Below are positions 58,118 through 64,000 of a DNA stretch of 64,000 bases, piece after piece. Made by a program: the position numbers and the translations under genes. Source of the stretch: Streptomyces spectabilis (lineage in GTDB: Bacteria; Actinomycetota; Actinomycetes; Streptomycetales; Streptomycetaceae); assembly GCF_008704795.1 (NCBI RefSeq), contig NZ_CP023690.1, forward strand, positions 3,172,501 through 3,236,500, given 5' to 3'. Every line of letters begins with the position of its first letter. Position 1 is the first letter of the stretch. Under the pieces are notes generated by a model. It saw only the letters and a list, made by a program, of their open reading frames with translations. It searched no databases and was not told the DNA's origin.

Positions 58118-59299
58118 ATGCCCCAGCACGTGCCGTCGTCGCTGAGCCCCGTCGCCCAGCGGCCCGCGCGGCTCCTTCCGGCGCTCCCCCCGCAACCGCG
58201 CCGGATCGCCTTCCTCGCCCGCCGCGATCTCGGCAATCCCGCGGCAGGCGGCTCCGAACTCCTCGTCGACCGCCTGGCCGACGGGCTGACCCGCGGGGGT
58301 CACCAGGTCACGCTGCTGTGCGGCGGACCCGCCGCGTACCGCGACTACCGCGTGGTGTCGGCGGGCGGCGACCTGGGGCACTACCTGCGCGCCCGCTCGG
58401 CCTACCGCCGCCAGATCGGCGGCAGCGACCTCCTGGTCGAGGTGTGCAACGGCATGCCGTACCTGGCGCCGCTGTGGCACCGCGGCCCCACTCTCTGCCT
58501 GGTCAACCACGTCCACACCGAGCTGTGGGCGATGCGCTTCCAGGGCCCCCTCGCCCCGGCCGCCCGGCTCGGGCGCAGGCTCGAACACTGGGCGCTCTCG
58601 GGCGCCCAGCGCGGCAACCTCCTGGTCGCCGTCTCCCCGTCGACGGCCACCGCCCTGCGCGACCTGGGCGTCGACCGCGACCGCATCCGGGTCGTGCACA
58701 ACGGCGTGGAGGAGCCGGGGCCGCTGCACGAGCGCTCCGACGAACCGCTCTTCCTCGCCATGGGCCGGCTCGTCGAGTACAAGCGCGTCGATCTGCTCCT
58801 GCGCCTGTGGGAGCGGGTCCGCCCGGTCACCGGAGGGCGGCTCGTCATCGTCGGCGAGGGGCCCGAGCGGGCCCGCCTCGAACGGATGGCGGGACCGGAC
58901 GTGCACTTCACCGGGCACGTCTCCGAGGCCGAGAAGCACCGGCTGCTGTGCGCGGCCTGGCTCCTGCTGCACCCCTCCGCCGTGGAGGGCTGGGGCCTGG
59001 TCATCACCGAGGCCGCGGCGCGCGGGACGCCCGCGATCGGCTTCGACGTGCCCGGCGTACGGGACTCCGTCGAGGACGGGGTGACCGGTCTGCTCGCGGG
59101 CGGCGAGAGCTCCTTCGCCGCCGCCTGGTGCACGCTGGCGCTCTCCACCGAGCGGCGCCGGGCCTTCGGCAAGGCCGCCGCCGAGCGCGCCGCGCAGTTC
59201 CGCTGGGCCAACACCGTCCGGCAGTTCGCCGCGGTGGCCGCCGAGGCGGTCGCCGCGCACGAGCCGCCACCCACGTCACGTCCTGAGGGGTCCGGGTGA
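58118..59299 (+). CDS. GT4-family glycosyltransferase
   Basis: 393 residues, GT-B fold. N-terminal GNPAAGGSELLVDRLADGL, hinge region VVHNGVEEPGP, then GRLVEYKRVDLLLRLW and the donor-binding E-x7-E in EGWGLVITEAAARGTPAIG. Transfers a sugar from a nucleotide donor, probably in assembly of a surface glycan. ATG 58118 has TTGGAG six bases upstream. Overlaps the methyltransferase by four bases. Confidence 0.92.
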   Translation: MPQHVPSSLSPVAQRPARLLPALPPQPRRIAFLARRDLGNPAAGGSELLVDRLADGLTRGGHQVTLLCGGPAAYRDYRVVSAGGDLGHYLRARSAYRRQIGGSDLLVEVCNGMPYLAPLWHRGPTLCLVNHVHTELWAMRFQGPLAPAARLGRRLEHWALSGAQRGNLLVAVSPSTATALRDLGVDRDRIRVVHNGVEEPGPLHERSDEPLFLAMGRLVEYKRVDLLLRLWERVRPVTGGRLVIVGEGPERARLERMAGPDVHFTGHVSEAEKHRLLCAAWLLLHPSAVEGWGLVITEAAARGTPAIGFDVPGVRDSVEDGVTGLLAGGESSFAAAWCTLALSTERRRAFGKAAAERAAQFRWANTVRQFAAVAAEAVAAHEPPPTSRPEGSG

Positions 59300-60033
59300 A
59301 GGATCCTTCGCTGCGCCGCTCCGTGACCCTGTTCCGGGCCTTCCTCAGGGAGCGGCAGGAACCGGAGCGGTGCTACGCGCTGCTCGCCCGGGACGCCGCC
59401 GACCAGGTCGAGCGCCATCTGCCCGTGAACGGCAAGGTGGTCGTGGACGTCGGCGGCGGCGCGGGCTACTTCACCGAGGAGTTCCGCAGGCGCGGCGCGC
59501 AGGCGTTCCTCTTCGAGCCCGACCTCAGGGAGCTGGGCGCGCGGGGCGCGCACGGCGCCAAGCCGCCCGAGGGCGCGGTGGTCGCGGACGGCTATCTGCT
59601 GCCCGTGGCGACCGGCTCGGCCGACGTCACGTTCTCCTCCAACGTCCTGGAGCACGTGGCCGACCCGCAGACCTTCCTCAGCGAGCTGGTCCGGGTCACC
59701 CGGCCCGGCGGCCTCATCTACGTCGCGTTCACCAACTGGCTGTCCCCCTGGGGCGGCCACGAGTGGGCGCCCTGGCACTACCTGGGCGCCGAACGCGCCC
59801 GCGCCCGCTACGAGCGGCGCACCGGCACACCCGCCAAGCACACGCTCGGCGTCAACCTCTACAAGCACCACATAGGACCCACGCTCAGACACGTGCGGGC
59901 CCGCGAGGACGTCACCGTCGTCTCCGCGCGCTCGCGCTACTGGCCGTTCCTCGCCGAGTCCGTGGCGAAGGTTCCGGGCGTGCGTGAGTTCACGACCTGG
60001 AACCTTCTCCTCATCCTCAGGCGGTGTCCATGA
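59296..60033 (+). CDS. Class I SAM-dependent methyltransferase
   Basis: 245 residues. Motif I VVVDVGGGAGYFTEEF, acidic Asp/Glu in FLFEPDLREL, then FSSNVLEHVADPQ and RVTRPGGLIYVAFTNW. Probably methylates a sugar or lipid-linked intermediate of the neighbouring glycosyltransferases. GTG 59296 overlaps the upstream stop; its own stop overlaps the next start as ATGA. Confidence 0.9.
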   Translation: MKDPSLRRSVTLFRAFLRERQEPERCYALLARDAADQVERHLPVNGKVVVDVGGGAGYFTEEFRRRGAQAFLFEPDLRELGARGAHGAKPPEGAVVADGYLLPVATGSADVTFSSNVLEHVADPQTFLSELVRVTRPGGLIYVAFTNWLSPWGGHEWAPWHYLGAERARARYERRTGTPAKHTLGVNLYKHHIGPTLRHVRAREDVTVVSARSRYWPFLAESVAKVPGVREFTTWNLLLILRRCP

Positions 60034-63000
60034 CCACAACGGTCCAGGCCCCTCCCCCGGCCGCGACGCGGCCGACGGCGCGCCGGCCCGAACCCGAGCA
60101 CGGCCCGCGCCCTCGGCGCTGGATCGCCGGGTTCTGGGCCGTCACGCTCGTGTGCTTCCTCGCGGTGAAGCCGGGGCGGATGACGTTCGACACCAAACTC
60201 GGTGTCGCCGTCGATCCATGGCAGTTCCTCTCCGACCTCGGTCAGCTGTGGCACGACCGGGGCGGCTTCGGGGGCCTCCAGGACCAGTACATCGGGTACG
60301 CCTTCCCGATGTTGCCGTACTACGCGCTCACCGACCTGCTCCAGGTGCCGGTGTGGATCGCGGAGCGGCTGTGGTTCTCGCTCATCGTGACGGCCGCGTT
60401 CTGGGGCGCGCTGCGGCTCGCCGAGCGGCTCGGCATCGGCAGCCGCGGCTCGCGGCTGCTCGGCGCCGCGGTGTACGCGCTGTGGCCCACGTTCACCGTG
60501 GTGATCGGCTCGACGTCGGCGGCGGCGCTGCCCGGCGCCTTCCTGCCGTGGGTGCTGCTTCCGCTCACCAACGACCGCGTGACCGCGCGGATCGCGGCGT
60601 TCCGCTCGGCCCTCTTCATTCCGTTCATGGGCGGCGTCAACGCGGCGTCCACGCTGGCCTCGCTGCTTCCCGTCGCCCTGTACCTGCTCTCGCGCCCGAA
60701 CGGGCCGCGCAAGCGCAAGCTCATCACCTGGTGGGTGCCGGGCGTCGTCCTGGCCACCGCGTGGTGGGTGGTGCCGCTCCTTCTGCTCGGCTTCTACGGC
60801 GAGAACTTCCTTCCGTACGTGGAGAACGCGGCCACCACGACCGGCACCATGTCGGCCACCGAGGCGCTGCGCGGCGCCGGGAACTGGGTGGCGTACCTGC
60901 ACTTCGGCGAGGCCTGGCTGCCCGCGGGCTGGACGGTCGCGGCCTCCGTGGTCACCATCGTCTGCTCGGCGCTCGCGGCCGGGCTCGGGCTCGCCGGGCT
61001 CGCCCGCCGCGACCTGCCGGAGCGGCGCTGGCTGACCCTGACGGTCCTCGCGGCGATCCTCATCATGCTGGCCGGGTACGGCGGCGCCTCCGGGGCGCTC
61101 TTCCACGGCACGGTGCAGGACTGGCTGAACGGCTGGCTGGTGCCGTTCCGCAACATCTACAAGTTCCAGACGGGCGTCGCGCTCGCCCTCGCCCTCGGCC
61201 TCGCGCACCTGGCGGGCGCGGTGGGCCGGGCGCGCGGCGCGCGGGCCCTGCCCGGCCGCCGGTACGCGCCGCTGATCGCCGCCGTCCTGGTGCTCCCCGG
61301 CCTGCTGTGGCCGTACCTCAACGGCTCGATCCTGCAGCCCGGTTCGTTCAAGAAGCTGCCGAACCACTGGCAGGCGACGGCCGACTGGCTGGACAAGTAC
61401 TCGCCGGACTCGCGCGCCCTGGTGGTGCCCGCGACGGCGCACGGCATCTACGGCTGGGGCTCCTCGATCGACCAGCCCCTCGACGTGCTCGCCGAGTCGC
61501 GCTGGGCCCAGCGCGACTACGTGCCGTTCGGCACGCCCGGCAACCGGCGCGCCATGGACGCCGTCGAGCAGGCACTGATGACGGGCAGTCAGGTCCCGGG
61601 CCTCAAGGACTACTTGACGCGTGCGGGCCTGTACTACGTGGTCGTGCGCAACGACCTCGACCCGGACCAGGTCGGCCACGTCCCGACGGCCACGGTCAAG
61701 CGCACCCTGGAGCAGTCCGGCTACACCCGGGTGACCGGCTTCGGCCCGACCCAGACCGGCGGCCGCATCGCCGAGGACACGCCCGTGCAGGTCGAGGGCC
61801 TCTACCCGCGCCAGCGCGCGGTGGAGATCTACTCGCCGGGCAAGGACACGCCGCGCCCCGGCCAGGCCGGTGTGAAGCCGGTGTCCAACACGGCCGTCGT
61901 CAGCGGCGGTCCCGAGGCGCTGCTCCCGCTGTCCGCCGATCCCCAGCTGCGCGACCGCCCGGTGGTCCTGACCGGGGACAACCACCCCGGCCTCGGGTCC
62001 GCTCCGGGCCTGCAGGCGGTCGGTGACGGCCTGCGGCGCGCGGACACGCGGTTCGGCCTGGTCAACACCAACACCTCGTACACGTACACGCGCGACGAGA
62101 AGAACGCGCCGGACGCGCTCCAGGACCCGGGCAAGAAGCCGCACCAGATCCTGCCGACCAAGGGCATCGAGCACCAGACGACGGCGGAGCTGCGCGGCGC
62201 GAAGGCCGTGAAGGCCTCCTCGTACGGCAACTGGCTCTTCCACCTGCCGCAGTACGACCCCGTGAACGCCTTCGACGGCAACCCGGGCACCGCCTGGACC
62301 GAGGGCAACCCGGGCAGCCCCGACGGCGAGTGGATCAAGGCGGAGTTCCGGAAGAAGACCGCCGTCCCGAAGTCCTTCAAGGTGACGCCGCTGCCCCAGG
62401 ACGGGGTGCGGGCGGCCCCGACGCGGGTGCGGGTCGAGACCGAGCGGGGCCGGAAGGACTCGTTCCTGAAGGCCGACGGCACGACGCAGCGCGTCGCCGC
62501 CGTGCCCGGCGACTCCGACTGGATCAAGATCACCATCCTGGACTCCCAGGTCGCGACGCGCGGCCTGACCGGGGCCGGGTTCGCGGAGATCAGCATCCCC
62601 GGCGTGCAGGTGACCAAGCTCCTTCGGATGCCCGACGACGTGAAGGGCACGGAGGGCGCCGACGCCGACGCGACGACGTACTCCATGCACCGCTCGGCCG
62701 ACCCCAGCGGTCTTTCGCCCGTGACCTCGGAAGCCGGTCTGCACCGCCGGTTCACGACCGAGGGGCAGGACACGTACGACGTGCGGATGAGCGCCGTCGC
62801 CGTGCCCGGGTCGAAGCTCGACGAGCTGCTCTACGACGTGGCGCCCGAACAGCGCCGGCAGATCCGGGCGAGCGCCGACTCCACGTCCGACATGGGCACG
62901 GGCCTGTCCGCGCGCAATCTGACGGACGGCGACCTGACCACCGCGTGGATCGCCGGGGACCGCCCCGTGATCCATCTGCGCTGGCCCGACAAGGTCCCCG

Positions 63001-64000
63001 TCGGTGAGATCGTCCTGCCGCCCGCGGGCGGTCTGTCGACGCGGGCCGAGAAGATCGAGATCAGCTCGCCGGACGGCGCGGCGGTCGCCGGGGTCGACGA
63101 GAACGGCATGGCGCGCTTCGCGCCGATCACCACCGACCGCCTCACCATCACCATCACCAAGACCGCGCCGCTGACCCTGCACAACCCGGTCGCCGACGAG
63201 AAGCTCCAGCTTCCCGTGGGCGTCACCGAGGCCTACGTCCCGGCGCTCGACCAGTACCGCACCAAGCAGCCGCGGGCCGGGCGCACCTTCGAACTGGCCT
63301 GTGGCCAGGGGCCCGAGGTGGCCATCGACGGCAAGCTGTACCCGACCTCCGTCAAGGGCACCGTGCGCGACCTCGTGCAGCGGCGGCCCGTCGAGGTCAC
63401 GCTGTGCGAGCGCGGCGAGCGGCGGCCGAAGCCCCAGGACGAGGTGAGCCTCGGCGCGGGCGAGCACCGCGTGGAGGCCGGTGACGCGGGCCCGCTCGCG
63501 CTCACCGACGTCACGCTGACGCGCGGCACGCCCGGCAACCTCGACACCAACGCGCGCGAACTGACCGTCAAGGACTGGCTGGGCGACCGGCGCCAGCTCG
63601 CCGTCGGGGACGGCGCGGCCTCGTACCTCACCACGTACGAGAACGTGAACGACGGCTGGAAGGCCACCCTGAACGGCAAGGAGCTGCGCGAGGTGCGGCT
63701 CGACGGCTGGCAGCAGGGCTGGCTGATCCCGGCGGGCGAGGGCGGCACCATCAAGCTCAGCTACGAGCCGTCGACGGCGTACGAGGCCGGGCTCATCGGT
63801 GGCGGCGTGGGCGTGCTCGCGCTCGTGGTGCTCGTGTTCGTGCGCCGCAAGGACGCCAACCCGGACGGCCCGGACGTGGCGCCGCCCGCGCCCGGCATCG
63901 TCCTCGGCACGGTGGCCCTGACCCTGGTGGCCGTGGTCGTCGCGGGCTGGTTCGCGCTGCTCGTGCCCGCCCTCGCGGTGCTCGCCTGGCGACGGCACGC
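60030..64000 (+). CDS. AftD-like DUF3367 alpha-arabinofuranosyltransferase-family protein, partial
   Basis: At least 1323 residues, running off the right edge. About 12 membrane helices in the first 430 residues form a GT-C glycosyltransferase, with the family stretch FDTKLGVAVDPWQFL near residue 52 (GT-C acidic region), then a large outside part with two discoidin-like (F5/8 type C) domains near residues 747 (AFDGNPGTAWTEGNP) and 966 (LTDGDLTTAWIAG). A last membrane helix follows near residue 1255. In mycobacteria AftD adds arabinofuranose to cell wall glycans; the Streptomyces substrate is unknown. ATG 60030 overlaps the methyltransferase stop. Confidence 0.88.
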   Translation, partial: MTTTVQAPPPAATRPTARRPEPEHGPRPRRWIAGFWAVTLVCFLAVKPGRMTFDTKLGVAVDPWQFLSDLGQLWHDRGGFGGLQDQYIGYAFPMLPYYALTDLLQVPVWIAERLWFSLIVTAAFWGALRLAERLGIGSRGSRLLGAAVYALWPTFTVVIGSTSAAALPGAFLPWVLLPLTNDRVTARIAAFRSALFIPFMGGVNAASTLASLLPVALYLLSRPNGPRKRKLITWWVPGVVLATAWWVVPLLLLGFYGENFLPYVENAATTTGTMSATEALRGAGNWVAYLHFGEAWLPAGWTVAASVVTIVCSALAAGLGLAGLARRDLPERRWLTLTVLAAILIMLAGYGGASGALFHGTVQDWLNGWLVPFRNIYKFQTGVALALALGLAHLAGAVGRARGARALPGRRYAPLIAAVLVLPGLLWPYLNGSILQPGSFKKLPNHWQATADWLDKYSPDSRALVVPATAHGIYGWGSSIDQPLDVLAESRWAQRDYVPFGTPGNRRAMDAVEQALMTGSQVPGLKDYLTRAGLYYVVVRNDLDPDQVGHVPTATVKRTLEQSGYTRVTGFGPTQTGGRIAEDTPVQVEGLYPRQRAVEIYSPGKDTPRPGQAGVKPVSNTAVVSGGPEALLPLSADPQLRDRPVVLTGDNHPGLGSAPGLQAVGDGLRRADTRFGLVNTNTSYTYTRDEKNAPDALQDPGKKPHQILPTKGIEHQTTAELRGAKAVKASSYGNWLFHLPQYDPVNAFDGNPGTAWTEGNPGSPDGEWIKAEFRKKTAVPKSFKVTPLPQDGVRAAPTRVRVETERGRKDSFLKADGTTQRVAAVPGDSDWIKITILDSQVATRGLTGAGFAEISIPGVQVTKLLRMPDDVKGTEGADADATTYSMHRSADPSGLSPVTSEAGLHRRFTTEGQDTYDVRMSAVAVPGSKLDELLYDVAPEQRRQIRASADSTSDMGTGLSARNLTDGDLTTAWIAGDRPVIHLRWPDKVPVGEIVLPPAGGLSTRAEKIEISSPDGAAVAGVDENGMARFAPITTDRLTITITKTAPLTLHNPVADEKLQLPVGVTEAYVPALDQYRTKQPRAGRTFELACGQGPEVAIDGKLYPTSVKGTVRDLVQRRPVEVTLCERGERRPKPQDEVSLGAGEHRVEAGDAGPLALTDVTLTRGTPGNLDTNARELTVKDWLGDRRQLAVGDGAASYLTTYENVNDGWKATLNGKELREVRLDGWQQGWLIPAGEGGTIKLSYEPSTAYEAGLIGGGVGVLALVVLVFVRRKDANPDGPDVAPPAPGIVLGTVALTLVAVVVAGWFALLVPALAVLAWRRH

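Noticed and set aside
59937..63998. A 1353-codon antisense open frame across the DUF3367 gene
   Set aside because: Composition is Arg/Gly/His-rich with no domain; the plus-strand frame shows a clear membrane glycosyltransferase.

Overview
The window is high-GC actinobacterial DNA, almost certainly a Streptomyces chromosome. Evidence: strong G/C bias at third codon positions, many GTG starts, ATGA/GTGA start-stop overlaps, several actinobacteria-specific families (DUF3052, DUF3145, DUF3068, DUF3367, DUF4429), homodimeric pyruvate dehydrogenase E1, and the fasR-fabD-fabH-acpP-fabF fatty acid synthase block in the order known from S. coelicolor.

Layout. 1-2520: tail of a coiled-coil protein, a KDPG-type aldolase with a coupled PfkB sugar kinase, and a small FmdB zinc ribbon. 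2679-11259: a tellurium-resistance type (Ter) stress locus. It has a translationally coupled HpcH/HpaI lyase, multidomain phosphoribosyltransferase and HAD phosphatase; a proline-tailed TerD; a TerA-like protein; a TerC/DUF475 membrane protein; and one of two near-identical TerD genes. 11417-22788: an 11.35-kb integrated mobile element inserted at the 3' end of the second terD gene, flanked by a 20-bp direct repeat. 22767-24534: the other half of the Ter locus (terD, a peroxiredoxin, DUF3052). 24959-36197: aceE, a K+ channel, an I36-type secreted protein, an MFS pump with its TetR regulator, an alpha/beta hydrolase, DUF4429-SHOCT, a MerR regulator, a serine hydrolase and a pirin. 36257-41230: fasR and the fab operon. 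41304-56424: mixed genes including a lipoprotein SGNH hydrolase, RidA, a beta-hydroxyacid dehydrogenase with divergent LysR, two secreted peptidase-family proteins, Ohr, an MDR oxidoreductase with divergent MarR, and a PucR-type regulator. 56791-64000: a surface-glycan-like block of DUF3068, glycosyltransferase, methyltransferase and a partial AftD-like DUF3367 glycosyltransferase.

The most interesting part is the mobile element. It carries a tyrosine integrase next to attR, a small excisionase overlapping a winged-helix replication-initiator candidate, and six tandem 14-nt iterons directly behind that gene. It also carries two XRE regulators, an unusual CxxH-BRCT-Lsr2 protein, a DUF3987 P-loop protein, a phage major capsid protein and a small scaffold-like protein. 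No terminase, portal, tail or lysis gene is visible. That set fits a small, capsid-encoding phage satellite rather than a prophage or a conjugative element. A rightward cargo set (80-aa protein, 45-aa membrane peptide, 170-aa protein, methyltransferase) diverges from an XRE-TPR regulator and may be a defence, superinfection-exclusion or signalling module. Integration splits two adjacent terD genes but rebuilds the last codons of the target gene, as tRNA-targeting integrases do for tRNA genes.

Limits: all assignments come from reading translations and motifs. No database search or alignment was run, and DUF and family names are from memory.
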